Part shown: positions 45,427-54,839 of the stretch, piece by piece
Numbering within the stretch: the stretch's first letter is position 1
Layout: each line of letters begins with the position of its first letter
Assembly: GCF_000332055.1 (NCBI RefSeq)
Contig: NZ_ALVZ01000232.1
Location: 1 to 64,000 of the forward strand
DNA length: 64,000 nt
Direction: 5' to 3'
From: Xenococcus sp. PCC 7305
GTDB taxonomy: Bacteria; Cyanobacteriota; Cyanobacteriia; Cyanobacteriales; Xenococcaceae
Position numbers and translations under genes: made by a program
The notes under the pieces: model-generated
What the model was told of the DNA's origin: nothing
Database searches by the model: none
What the model saw: the letters and a program-made list of their open reading frames with translations, nothing else

Positions 45427-47004
45427 GTGATACAAGTGCAAGCAGTAGATTTAGGGATCAAAGTCCCCAAAATGAACAAACCAGGAAACCGACTCTTTTG
45501 TCGTTTAGATGGTATTACTCCGACCGCTAGAGCCCAAAGAAGGTGTATGGCGTTGAACCGTTTGGGTTTATTAAAATCGGAGGCTGTGCCTGTTTTTGAG
45601 GAAGCAACGCAAACAGCTTCGAATTTTACGGAAGCTCCCATCTGCATTCTTGGGTTAGCCGTAGAACAAGAGCTGTGGTTCAAGTCCGCATTTGGTTTAT
45701 CGACAATTGGTTTGATGAATCAATTAGCTTCCTATCGAAAAATTAGCTTGGAAGAGTCTTTTAGTACCTATGTTATTGATAGTGAGCAACCCTTAGTGAT
45801 TGAAAACACTATTAGTAATGGAGTTTTTGCCAGAAGCAATCTAACGCAACATTATGGAGTAAGAGCCTATCTTGGAGTTCCTTTGATTAGTTCTGAAGGT
45901 CTATGTATCGGAACATTAGAAGTCATGGATGTAGAATCGCGGCAGTTTAGCTCGAAAGATATAGACTTCTTGGCTTTAACCGCTCGGTGGTGCTTAAGAG
46001 AATTTGAACGGGATTATGCTCTTAAATCTCAACAAAAGCAAAATCATCCAGAAAACCAGAATAAAGTAGCTTTAAATGTTATTCAGCAGCCAGAGTGGGA
46101 AACTGGTGTGGAGATCAATGGGGGGGGCTCTAATCTTTCTGATGGTTCATCTAATAATGTTGATTCTACTAATCTAATAAAGGTTAAATTGCTGGCTCAA
46201 CTTACCCAGGAGTTGAGAACTCCACTAACTTCTGTGATCGGTATGGCTAGTGTATTAAGAAGGGAAGTGTATGGTCCTTTAACAACTAAGCAAAGAGAAT
46301 ACCTTGAAATTATTCATAATAGTGGTCAAAATTTGATCTCACTGGTAGATGAGATTGTTAATTTAGGAGTTTTGGGCAATCAAGAAGCTAAAATAGTTGC
46401 ATCCTCCGTTGATCTAGAAATGCTTTGTCAGCAAGTCATTAATGGCTTGGGGGATACCGCAAAACAACATCAACAGAATATTCGCTTGTCCGTAGAACCA
46501 GGAAACCGTATTTGGTCTTTAGATAAGGATAAAGTCAAACAAGCTCTATATTATCTGATAATAAGTGTTTTAGAAATGTCGGAATCTGGTGGGGAAGTCA
46601 GAATTCATGTTTCTCGACGCAATCGAGCTCTGAATATTGCTGTTTGGCTTTCTCACCCTTGGTTGGGAGATGGATTGCCACAGGTAGAATTTTATTCTCA
46701 ATCGGTTACTAAAGCCTTAGCAATGGCAGATGTTCAAGGGGAAGATAGTCTTAGTTCTGGGATGAGTGATGTTTTATTGGGAAATCGGGTTTTAACCGCA
46801 TCAGCTCTCATGGAAGTCATTAATAGTGAAAAGAAACAGCACACCAACCAGGATAAGATTTCCCGCGACGTTCTAGGGTTGCTATTTTGCTGTCACCTAA
46901 CGGAACTTCATCAGGGCAAAGTAATTGTTCAAGGAGCATCTGAATCGGGCTATCGCTATATTTTACAATTACCGAAAATTGATTCAGAAGGTCACAATGA
47001 TTAA
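45427..47004 (+). CDS. GAF plus HisKA-like protein lacking the phospho-accepting His
   Basis: The 525-residue protein starts at GTG 45427, but see the upstream open frame. An N-terminal stretch is followed by a GAF domain (about 40-195: ICILGLAVEQELWFKSAFGL, and AYLGVPLISSEGLCIGTLEV). A dimerisation helix pair resembling HisKA is at 253-315. The H-box reads LTQELRTPL, with Gln261 where His is expected, so autophosphorylation is unlikely. The C-terminal part keeps only a faint ATPase shape (residues about 355-520) with no clear G-boxes. It is probably a signalling pseudokinase or scaffold. Part of it is duplicated in the cysH gene downstream. Confidence 0.85.
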   Translation: MIQVQAVDLGIKVPKMNKPGNRLFCRLDGITPTARAQRRCMALNRLGLLKSEAVPVFEEATQTASNFTEAPICILGLAVEQELWFKSAFGLSTIGLMNQLASYRKISLEESFSTYVIDSEQPLVIENTISNGVFARSNLTQHYGVRAYLGVPLISSEGLCIGTLEVMDVESRQFSSKDIDFLALTARWCLREFERDYALKSQQKQNHPENQNKVALNVIQQPEWETGVEINGGGSNLSDGSSNNVDSTNLIKVKLLAQLTQELRTPLTSVIGMASVLRREVYGPLTTKQREYLEIIHNSGQNLISLVDEIVNLGVLGNQEAKIVASSVDLEMLCQQVINGLGDTAKQHQQNIRLSVEPGNRIWSLDKDKVKQALYYLIISVLEMSESGGEVRIHVSRRNRALNIAVWLSHPWLGDGLPQVEFYSQSVTKALAMADVQGEDSLSSGMSDVLLGNRVLTASALMEVINSEKKQHTNQDKISRDVLGLLFCCHLTELHQGKVIVQGASESGYRYILQLPKIDSEGHND

Positions 47005-47238
47005 AGCCCGCGTTCTTGCTCGTTAAACAGGGTTTTTCGAAGATTATGTTCCATGGAATCTAAAATGCACAATAGATGTTGAATAGATTTTAAAGCTATT
47101 ATTTTGATGCTATCGACACTATCCGAAACCTTGGTTAGAATCAGGCCATTAGTATTCTGTAACTATAGAATGGATTTTAGATAAGTTCGGTATTAATTAA
47201 AAGTTTCTATACTCATAATCCGATTTTATTGAAACAAT

Positions 47239-48420
47239 ATGATTAGTGCCTCCAGAGAAAACTCAAAACTTAATTCAAGCTTAATTAATCAAAAATTAGA
47301 TGATTCTGAAGCTATAAAGTTAGTTAAATGGAGCGATAGCGTTTTTCGTGGTCATCTGATTATGACTACCAGTTTTGGGATTCAATCTGCCGTTATGTTA
47401 CATTTGGTGACCAGATTAATACCAAATATTCCTGTTGTCTGGATTGATACAGGTTATTTCCCCAAAGCAACCTATCAATTTGCCGAGGAATTAACTCAAA
47501 GATTAAATTTAAACCTCAAGGTCTATCAGTCACATATGTCTCAGTCCCGAATGGAGGCTTTATATGGAAAGCTTTGGGAACGGGACGATGTAGAAGCTCT
47601 CAATCGTTATGACTATATTCGCAAAGTTGAACCAATGCAACGCGCGCTAAAAGAGCTCGATGTTAAGGGTTGGTTGGCAGGTTTACGTAGTAATCAAACA
47701 CAACATCGCCAAACATTGGGCAAATTTGCGAAGCATGGAGATATCTATAAGATTCATCCTATTTTAAATTGGCATTCAAAGGATATATATCAATATCTAA
47801 CAACTCATAATTTGCCTTATCATCCCTATTTTGATCTTGGTTATGTTACAGTCGGTGATTGGCATTCTAGTCGTCCTCTAACTGCCGATGATAATCATGA
47901 GAGGGATACTCGTTTTAATGGGAGAAAGCAGGAATGTGGTCTTCATTTAGCTCAAAATTCTTCGGCAGAGTCGAACCCAATAGCTAAAACAACTGGAATT
48001 TATGAGGAAAAAGCTGAGAATAGGGAATCTCAAAAGTTTTATTCTCAAGACTTGGATTTTCTTGCTTTGACAGCTCAATGGTGTTTGAAAAAATTGGAAT
48101 CTATTAGTACTGATGCCGATAGTCTAATAAAAATTGAGTTATTGACTCAAATTACCGAGGAACTAAAAGTTTCGATAAAATCTGTCAATAGTACTGAGGA
48201 ATTGCCAAAAGAAGAGGTTGCAGATATTGCGAATGAAGAAGAGAAAAAATATTTTGATATTATTAATGACAGCACAAAAAATCTCATCTCTCTAGTAGAT
48301 GATATTCTCAATCTAGCACCAACTGAAAATCAAGATATTCTAGTTGAGTCATCGCCCATGCCATTAGAAGCGATCTATGAGCAAGTAGTACATAGTTTAA
48401 ATTCTATTAAGGAATTATAA
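47239..48420 (+). CDS. cysH: PAPS reductase (CysH) fused to a GAF/HisKA-derived tail
   Basis: Residues 1-237 are a complete phosphoadenylylsulfate reductase: [10 protein letters not shown] (45-54), [21 protein letters not shown] (145-157), GDWHSSRP and the catalytic Cys233 in ECGLH. It lacks the extra Cys pairs of APS reductases, so it should use PAPS and thioredoxin. Residues 263-393 are extra. They match the preceding gene's product: [17 protein letters not shown] against DIDFLALTARWCLREFE, then [13 protein letters not shown] against NLISLVDEIVNLG. The H-box position is also degraded (ITEELKVSI). The tail probably arose by local duplication of part of the neighbour. Normal CysH is about 240 residues. 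Confidence 0.9.
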   Translation: MISASRENSKLNSSLINQKLDDSEAIKLVKWSDSVFRGHLIMTTSFGIQSAVMLHLVTRLIPNIPVVWIDTGYFPKATYQFAEELTQRLNLNLKVYQSHMSQSRMEALYGKLWERDDVEALNRYDYIRKVEPMQRALKELDVKGWLAGLRSNQTQHRQTLGKFAKHGDIYKIHPILNWHSKDIYQYLTTHNLPYHPYFDLGYVTVGDWHSSRPLTADDNHERDTRFNGRKQECGLHLAQNSSAESNPIAKTTGIYEEKAENRESQKFYSQDLDFLALTAQWCLKKLESISTDADSLIKIELLTQITEELKVSIKSVNSTEELPKEEVADIANEEEKKYFDIINDSTKNLISLVDDILNLAPTENQDILVESSPMPLEAIYEQVVHSLNSIKEL

Positions 48421-48605
48421 TTTGATAGCTCATAAATACTTAGCTAAATTGTAATGCGATATCTGTATATTCTTTTGACATAAAAATTTATTCTAATCTT
48501 CATCAGCATAATTATTTTTGTTTGAGATAATTGAAAATAAAAAATAAAGTTTTATGGCTTGTTTGTCTGGCATGACAAGTCGGTTTATCGATTTTTTTAA
48601 TCTTT

Positions 48606-49511
48606 ATGAAAATAGTCGGCACATTGAACGCAGATCTGTTGCAGGGGAATAGCGAAGACAATCTTCTAGAAGGCTTGCAAGGGAATGACACCATCTTTGG
48701 CGGATCGGGAAATGATACCATTTTGGGACAAAAGGGGGATGATCTTCTTGTCGGAGAGTCAGGATTTGATGTTATCCAAGGGGGAAATGGTAATGACACA
48801 ATATATGTCAAAACTACAGAAGTAAAGTTATTTGCCACTGCAACTTCTGAATCTAATCTTGCCTATGGCAATCAAGGGGACGATCGCATTTTTGGGTCTG
48901 AAGGCAACGATACAATCTATGGCAATCAAGGCCAAGATGTGATCGTAGGGATGGCGGGAGATGACTCTCTCTATGGGGGATTGGGAGATGACACTATTTC
49001 CGGAATTAATGGTCGTAATCGTATTTTTGGCGGGGAGGGGAATGACTCTTTAGTCGGTGGCAATGGCAAAGACATTATGGCTGGCGGTCATGATGATGAT
49101 ACGATCCGCGGAGGCAGACAAAATGATACTCTATTGGGTGGTAATGGCAATGATACTCTCGATGGAGAAGGCAATGATGATGTCTTGGTAGGAAACAACG
49201 ATCTTATTGAGCCGAGTTCAAATAATCAGGATGTCTGGACTGGTGGAGCAGGGAAAGATTCTTTCCAATTGGGCAACGAGGATACGGTATTTTATCAGCA
49301 AAATGCTGAATCGGATTTGGCAATTATCAAGGATTTTACCAGTGAAGATAAAATAATTTTACATGGCAGCCCAAGTGATTATCTAATTGCTATTAATGGC
49401 AGCGATTCAGAAATTTATTCCGGTTCTACTGAGAAATTGGAATTGATTGCTAAAGTGGAAAATAATACTAATTTAGATTTGAATGAGGCTTATTTTGACT
49501 TTAAGGAATAG
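48606..49511 (+). CDS. RTX-type calcium-binding repeat protein
   Basis: The 301-residue protein is made largely of GGxGxDxx nonapeptides at about 8-200 (NDTIFGGSGNDTILGQKGDD, and YGGLGDDTISGINGRNRIFG). They form a calcium-binding beta roll. The C-terminal part (about 215-301) has the SDLAIIKDF, KIILHG segment typical of such proteins and probably carries the type I secretion signal. No Sec signal peptide is present. It is monocistronic. Confidence 0.9.
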   Translation: MKIVGTLNADLLQGNSEDNLLEGLQGNDTIFGGSGNDTILGQKGDDLLVGESGFDVIQGGNGNDTIYVKTTEVKLFATATSESNLAYGNQGDDRIFGSEGNDTIYGNQGQDVIVGMAGDDSLYGGLGDDTISGINGRNRIFGGEGNDSLVGGNGKDIMAGGHDDDTIRGGRQNDTLLGGNGNDTLDGEGNDDVLVGNNDLIEPSSNNQDVWTGGAGKDSFQLGNEDTVFYQQNAESDLAIIKDFTSEDKIILHGSPSDYLIAINGSDSEIYSGSTEKLELIAKVENNTNLDLNEAYFDFKE

Positions 49512-49515
49512 CTTG

Positions 49516-49941
49516 TTAAGTTTGACCTTTAATTTGTTTTATTAACTTGGTTTTTTTAGCTTGACTAGATTGAGAATTCTTTTTGAGAGTAGCGAGATCT
49601 TGTAGAATTCTTTTTTGTTGCTGCTCAATCGCGTTTAATTTTTGTAAGATTTGCTCCGATGTTTCAAGATTGGTTGATAGCTCATAATTAATGGTTGGTG
49701 CAATAGTTTCTTTGGTCTTTTCCCTAGGGGCAAAAATAGATTGGAATAAGTTGATTGGCAACCTCAAAATCCATAACCATAGGCGATCTATCAAAGTTGC
49801 GATCGCAACTAATAACCTGGCAAACAAAACTAAAGTAATTACAAATCCTACGACACTAATCAACGGATGTTGTAATAGCAATAAGATAGAGATATGTTCT
49901 GTCAACCAGGAATCTATAGGATATGGAATCGCTAATGCCAT
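49516..49941 (-). CDS. membrane-anchored coiled-coil protein, unknown function
   Basis: The 141-residue protein has a hydrophobic region at about 15-60, probably two helices (LLLLQHPLISVVGFVITLVL, then VAIATLIDRLWLWILRLP), and a cytosolic coiled coil at about 93-115 (SEQILQKLNAIEQQQKRILQ) with a Lys-rich end. It is convergent with the RTX gene, with a gap of four bases. I do not recognise a family. Confidence 0.7.
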   Translation of the reverse strand: MALAIPYPIDSWLTEHISILLLLQHPLISVVGFVITLVLFARLLVAIATLIDRLWLWILRLPINLFQSIFAPREKTKETIAPTINYELSTNLETSEQILQKLNAIEQQQKRILQDLATLKKNSQSSQAKKTKLIKQIKGQT

Positions 49942-50346
49942 CAGTGATATTTCTTTGAGCTTGAATAATTCCAGTCTAATTGCCTCACTATCCTAATTGA
50001 AAATTTGGGTTTTTCGACTTCCTACTTCCTAGTTGGCTTCTTCTTGATAGGCAAAATGGTAAAATTATTAACAATTGTTGAGTATTATTAATCAGCTCCT
50101 GGTTTTGTGCGTGTGCTTGTGTGTTTAAGCAAATTGCCGAGGCGCGCTAAGATTGGGCACAACTCCGATAAAAAATCAGTTCTTATAGATCAACAATCAA
50201 CAATAAGTTAAAAAAAATTGTCTATTTTAATGACAGTTTTAATGTAGTCGCAAGAGGTTAGGCTCAAAATCAAAAGATTTGCCTCAACCCTCAATCCCCA
50301 ACCCTAAATACTAAAAAGTAAACCCCAACTATCAAATACAGTTACT
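49942..50346. other. 405-base promoter region upstream of secA
   Basis: This gap holds no open frame of note. It separates the divergent membrane-protein gene from secA and must contain both promoters. I see AT-rich stretches and a loose A/C-rich tract near 50281-50335, but no operator or terminator that I can support. Confidence 0.4.
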
Positions 50347-53172
50347 ATGTTTAAAAAACTGCTGGGTGATCCCAACGCCAGAAAACTCAAAAAATTTCAA
50401 CCTCTAGTCACAGAAGTTAATCTTCTAGAGGAAGATATTCAAAAATTATCAGATGATGAGCTTAGGGCAAAAACTACTGAGTTTAGGGAGCTACTAAAAA
50501 AAGCTAAAAATGAAGAAGAATTGGACGATATATTAGAAGACATTCTTCCTGAAGCTTTTGCTGTAGTGAGAGAAGCTGGGATTAGGGTTTTGGGAATGCG
50601 TCATTATGATGTCCAGATTCTTGGGGGTATCGTACTCCACAAAGGGCAAATAGCGGAGATGAAAACAGGAGAAGGTAAAACCCTGGTTTGTACTTTACCC
50701 GCATATCTTAATGGCCTCACAGGCAAGGGGGTTCATGTCGTAACAGTCAACGATTATCTGGCCCGTAGAGACGCGGAATGGATGGGGCAAATTCACCGTT
50801 TTCTCGGTTTGACGGTAGGACTAATTCAAGCAGGGATGAATCCTGTTGAAAGAAGAAAAAATTATGATTGCGATATTACCTATACCACTAACAGTGAATT
50901 AGGTTTTGATTATCTAAGGGATAACATGGCGACTTCGATCGAAGAGGTTGTACAAAGGCCCTTCAGCTATTGTGTGATTGACGAAGTTGACTCAGTTTTG
51001 GTCGATGAAGCTCGCACCCCGTTAATTATTTCAGGACAAGTAGAGCGTCCTTCGGAAAAATATGTTCGCGCCGCAGAAATTGCCGCGATGCTAGAGAAGC
51101 AGGAAAATGAAGGCACAGAAGAAGAGGAAGGAGATGGGGATTATGAAGTAGATGAGAAAGCTCGCAATGTTCTCATGACTGACCAAGGTTTTGCTAGAGC
51201 GGAACAATTGCTAAAAGTTAAAGATCTCTATGACCCAGAAGATCCTTGGGCCCATTATATTTCTAATGCTCTTAAAGCGAAGGAGCTCTTTACTAAGGAC
51301 GTTAATTACCTAGTTCGTAACGGTGAAATTGTCATTGTTGATGAGTTTACCGGACGGGTGATGGTTGGTCGGCGCTGGAGTGATGGTCTGCATCAGGCGA
51401 TCGAAGCCAAAGAAGGCGTTCAAATCCAAAAAGAAACTCAAACTTTAGCTAGCATCACTTACCAAAACTTCTTCCTCTTGTATCCCAAACTGGCAGGAAT
51501 GACTGGTACTGCGAAAACTGAAGAAACTGAATTTGAGAAAGTATATAATCTGCAAGTAACGATCATCCCCACTAATCTACCCTCAAGAAGAGATGATTTG
51601 GCTGATGTAGTCTACAAGAAAGAAATTGGCAAATGGCAAGCTGTGGCTGACGATTGTTCCCAAAATCATGAAATGGGTCGTCCTGTGTTGGTGGGAACAA
51701 CTAGCGTCGAGAAGTCTGAATTGCTCGCTTCTTTGTTGGCTAAGAAAAAAATTCCCCATAATCTGCTCAATGCTCGTCCAGAAAATGTGGAAAGAGAATC
51801 GGAAATCGTAGCGCAAGCTGGACGCCAAGGCTCGGTCACTATTGCGACAAATATGGCAGGTCGTGGAACCGATATTATCTTGGGTGGCAACTCTGATTAC
51901 ATGGCGCGCTTAAAAATACGCGAATATCTTATGCCCAAAATTGTCATTCCTGAAGATGATGAGCTCATGGCCAATGTTCCCCAACTGACTAAAAAGAAAA
52001 AAGCACCTCAGGGTTTTGGTGAGGGAGCACCGAAGAAGAAAACCTGGCGCGCTTCTGCTGATATTTTTCCGACTGAACTTTCGGACAAAACTATCAAAAT
52101 GCTAACCGACGCGGTTAAGTTTGCTGTCAAAGAATATGGTGAGCAAAGTTTGAGCGAATTGGATGCGGAAGAAAAAATTGCGATCGCAGCAGAGAATTCT
52201 CCCGCTGAAGATCCGGTAATTGAACAATTGCGGGAAGTTTATAAGGTAATTCGCGCTGAATATGATGAGTTTACTGACCGAGAACATGAGGAAGTAATCG
52301 CGAAGGGCGGTCTCCATGTGATTGGGACAGAACGTCATGAATCGCGCCGTGTGGATAATCAATTGCGTGGTCGAGCTGGCAGACAGGGTGACCCTGGTTC
52401 CACCAGATTTTTCCTCAGTTTAGATGATAATCTGCTGCGGATTTTTGGGGGCGATCGCGTTGGCAAGTTGATGGAAATGATGCGTGTCGAAGACGATATG
52501 CCTATCGAATCGAAAATGCTTACTAACTCTCTAGAAGGCGCTCAGAAAAAAGTAGAAACTTTTTATTATGACAGCCGCAAACAGGTATTTGAATATGACG
52601 AGGTGATGAACAATCAACGTCGTGCTATTTATGCCGAACGTCGTCGCGTACTTGAAGGATTGGATCTCAAGGAACAGGTGATTGAATATGCAGAAAAAAC
52701 GATGGAAGAAATCGTTGATGCTTATGTCAATCCTGAACTGCCCCCTGAAGAGTGGCAGTTGGACAAAATGGTCGCGAAATCCCAGGAGTTTATCTATCTT
52801 CTAGCAGATGTTAAACCGGAGCATCTTGAGGATATGACGGTTAATGAAATGAAAACTTTCCTCAAAGAAGAAGTTCGCAAAGCCTATGACATCAAAGAAA
52901 ATCAAGTTGACAGTAATCAGCCTGGTTTGATGCGCCAAGCAGAACGGTTCTTCATCTTGCAACAAATTGACACTCTCTGGCGAGAGCATTTGCAGGCCAT
53001 GGATGCTTTAAAAGAATCCATTGGTTTGCGTGGTTATGGTCAGAAAGACCCTCTAATTGAATATAAACAAGAAGGCTATGAAATGTTTTTGGAAATGATG
53101 ATTGATATCCGTCGTAATGTCGTTTATTCTCTCTTCCAATTTAAGCCTCAGCCTCAACCTCAAGCCGTGTGA
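50347..53172 (+). CDS. secA: Sec translocase ATPase SecA
   Basis: SecA drives preproteins through SecYEG with ATP. The 941-residue protein has Walker A ([12 protein letters not shown]), the DEVD box ([16 protein letters not shown]), the preprotein cross-linking region, [12 protein letters not shown] and [13 protein letters not shown]. The C-terminus ends in KPQPQPQAV without the Cys-rich zinc motif that binds SecB, which fits organisms without SecB. It starts with ATG 50347. Confidence 0.97.
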   Translation: MFKKLLGDPNARKLKKFQPLVTEVNLLEEDIQKLSDDELRAKTTEFRELLKKAKNEEELDDILEDILPEAFAVVREAGIRVLGMRHYDVQILGGIVLHKGQIAEMKTGEGKTLVCTLPAYLNGLTGKGVHVVTVNDYLARRDAEWMGQIHRFLGLTVGLIQAGMNPVERRKNYDCDITYTTNSELGFDYLRDNMATSIEEVVQRPFSYCVIDEVDSVLVDEARTPLIISGQVERPSEKYVRAAEIAAMLEKQENEGTEEEEGDGDYEVDEKARNVLMTDQGFARAEQLLKVKDLYDPEDPWAHYISNALKAKELFTKDVNYLVRNGEIVIVDEFTGRVMVGRRWSDGLHQAIEAKEGVQIQKETQTLASITYQNFFLLYPKLAGMTGTAKTEETEFEKVYNLQVTIIPTNLPSRRDDLADVVYKKEIGKWQAVADDCSQNHEMGRPVLVGTTSVEKSELLASLLAKKKIPHNLLNARPENVERESEIVAQAGRQGSVTIATNMAGRGTDIILGGNSDYMARLKIREYLMPKIVIPEDDELMANVPQLTKKKKAPQGFGEGAPKKKTWRASADIFPTELSDKTIKMLTDAVKFAVKEYGEQSLSELDAEEKIAIAAENSPAEDPVIEQLREVYKVIRAEYDEFTDREHEEVIAKGGLHVIGTERHESRRVDNQLRGRAGRQGDPGSTRFFLSLDDNLLRIFGGDRVGKLMEMMRVEDDMPIESKMLTNSLEGAQKKVETFYYDSRKQVFEYDEVMNNQRRAIYAERRRVLEGLDLKEQVIEYAEKTMEEIVDAYVNPELPPEEWQLDKMVAKSQEFIYLLADVKPEHLEDMTVNEMKTFLKEEVRKAYDIKENQVDSNQPGLMRQAERFFILQQIDTLWREHLQAMDALKESIGLRGYGQKDPLIEYKQEGYEMFLEMMIDIRRNVVYSLFQFKPQPQPQAV

Positions 53173-53223
53173 TGAGCTTTGCTAACTGAAGGTAGAGGGA
53201 GCATTTCAGCAATATAATATATT

Positions 53224-53263
53224 CCCGAAGGCTAGTCTGTAGAACTTACAACTAGTCTTCAGG
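53224..53263. terminator. hairpin between convergent secA and RTX genes
   Basis: CCCGAAGGCTAGT (53224-53236) pairs with ACTAGTCTTCAGG (53251-53263) with one mismatch and one G-U pair. It sits in the 102-base gap between two convergent genes and could end transcription from both sides. No clean U tract follows on either strand. Confidence 0.45.
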
Positions 53264-53274
53264 CTTACTAGATA

Positions 53275-54537
53275 TTAAACTAGTTCTATATAATCGGCAG
53301 CATTATATCCTTCTAATGAGTTAGAAAAAGTGGCCAATCCAGTGTCACCATAATATAAAGTCTGATCATTGAGGTCATAACTAATTTGCTCAAGGGAAAA
53401 AGAGGAAATCCCCAATTCAAAAGTTGAGATTTGGATTTTGTCCCCTTCAGAGAAATTAAAATCAGCAATAGTGTTGATCCCATTAGCCCCAACAACAAAG
53501 GTATCAGCGCCAGTCCCACCAATCAAAGTATCATTGCCATCTCCCCCATCCAGGAAATCATTGCCAGAACCGCCAGTTAAGCTATCATTACCATCTCCAC
53601 CCAAGGCTGTCACCTGAACATTAGTCTGGCTTGCATCAAGAATGTCATTCCCAAGATCTCCAGTAAATACAACCTCTGCAACATCAGTACCAGTCAAATC
53701 CTTAATAGTAAGGGTGTCATCACCACCACCACCATTAATTTCAAAACGTTCAACATTATCGACATCTAAGACAAAATTGCCTAAGTTGAGACGTTCAAAC
53801 TCAGTGCGTTCGCCATTAGCTCTGAGCTCAAAATCATCACCATTATCGACGGCGCCATTAACTTCAGTGACATCATAACCAGCATCACCTTCCATGATAT
53901 CGCTACCGTCACCATTATTCCAAATTAGACGATCATTTCCTTCGCCACCAATTTTGATGTCGTCACCGCGATTACCAATAATAGTGTCGTCTCCTATTCC
54001 CCCATCAAGATTATCAATAATTGCAGGAACACTACTTCCCGAGAGAAAATCATTTCCCGCTTCACCATTAGCAATAATTTCTACATTGCTAAGGCTAGCA
54101 TCAAGAAAGTCATTGCCTTCACCACCATTAAAAAATACTTTTTGAACATCAGTACCAGTTAAATCCTTAACAGTCAGGGTATCATCTCCACCACCACCAT
54201 TAATTTCAAACTGTTCAACGTTATCGACATCTAAGACGAAATTACCTAAATTGAGACGTTCAAACTCAGCGCGATCGCCATTAGCTCTTAACTCAAAATT
54301 GTCACCATTATCTACTGCGCCATTAACTTGAGTCGTATCATAACCAGCATCACCTTCCATGATGTCGCTGCCATCACCATTGTTCCAAATTAGAAGATCA
54401 TTGCCTTCCCCACCAATTTTTAGATCGTTGCCACGGTTCCCAACAATAGTGTCGTTCCCTACACCACCAAGCAGAGTATCATCATTATCAGTTCCTAAAA
54501 TTGACTGATCCAAGGTTTCGTCAGTTGCCGTATACAT
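53275..54537 (-). CDS. RTX-type calcium-binding protein with a large internal duplication
   Basis: The 420-residue protein has GGxGxDxx repeats at the start (TLLGGVGNDTIVGNRGNDLK) and around 320-350 (SLTGGSGNDFLDGGDGNDTL). Between them are two near-identical modules of about 140 residues. Each contains GDAGYD, VDNGD, RLNLGNFVLDVDNV and NGGGGDDTL. The end (about 355-420) has ADTFVVGANGINTIADFNFS and a C-terminal segment typical of type I-secreted proteins. No Sec signal is visible. The duplication is recent at protein and DNA level. Confidence 0.9.
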   Translation of the reverse strand: MYTATDETLDQSILGTDNDDTLLGGVGNDTIVGNRGNDLKIGGEGNDLLIWNNGDGSDIMEGDAGYDTTQVNGAVDNGDNFELRANGDRAEFERLNLGNFVLDVDNVEQFEINGGGGDDTLTVKDLTGTDVQKVFFNGGEGNDFLDASLSNVEIIANGEAGNDFLSGSSVPAIIDNLDGGIGDDTIIGNRGDDIKIGGEGNDRLIWNNGDGSDIMEGDAGYDVTEVNGAVDNGDDFELRANGERTEFERLNLGNFVLDVDNVERFEINGGGGDDTLTIKDLTGTDVAEVVFTGDLGNDILDASQTNVQVTALGGDGNDSLTGGSGNDFLDGGDGNDTLIGGTGADTFVVGANGINTIADFNFSEGDKIQISTFELGISSFSLEQISYDLNDQTLYYGDTGLATFSNSLEGYNAADYIELV

Positions 54538-54839
54538 AATAAATTTATTTTGCGTATAGTAAAATTTAGTGCATTACTGTATATGAACAATTAGCCAAAA
54601 AAATGCATTCGGTAGCTTAAAGCTAAACCACGTCTAGTTTGAAACCTGTAGCCTTTGTCATTGTTTCGGGAACAGGGAATAGGGAATGGGGAATGGGGAA
54701 CAGTGTTTGAGGCCTCTATAACTTTATTTCAAAACTTCAGTCCTCAATATGGACGCCGTTTAAAAACTAGACGATAATTTAACTTAAATAATCTATACTA
54801 AGCGTAGTCTTACCTTAGTTTATAGAGAGCAAGAAGCAT
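54538..54839. other. 302-base gap with a GGGAATG heptamer array
   Basis: The stretch separates two minus-strand genes. It holds five 7-base units at 54668-54702 (GGGAACA, GGGAATA, GGGAATG, GGGAATG, GGGAACA). The rest is AT-rich and shows no gene or clear terminator. It must contain the promoter of the RTX gene. Confidence 0.6.

Noticed and set aside
45678-45692. GGTTCAA-like stretch considered as a tRNA arm
   Set aside because: It is inside the GAF/HisKA gene and no cloverleaf can be drawn around it.
53642-54145. Two Ser/Pro-rich open frames opposite the RTX gene
   Set aside because: They are antisense shadows of GGxGxD repeats and have the same repeated pattern.
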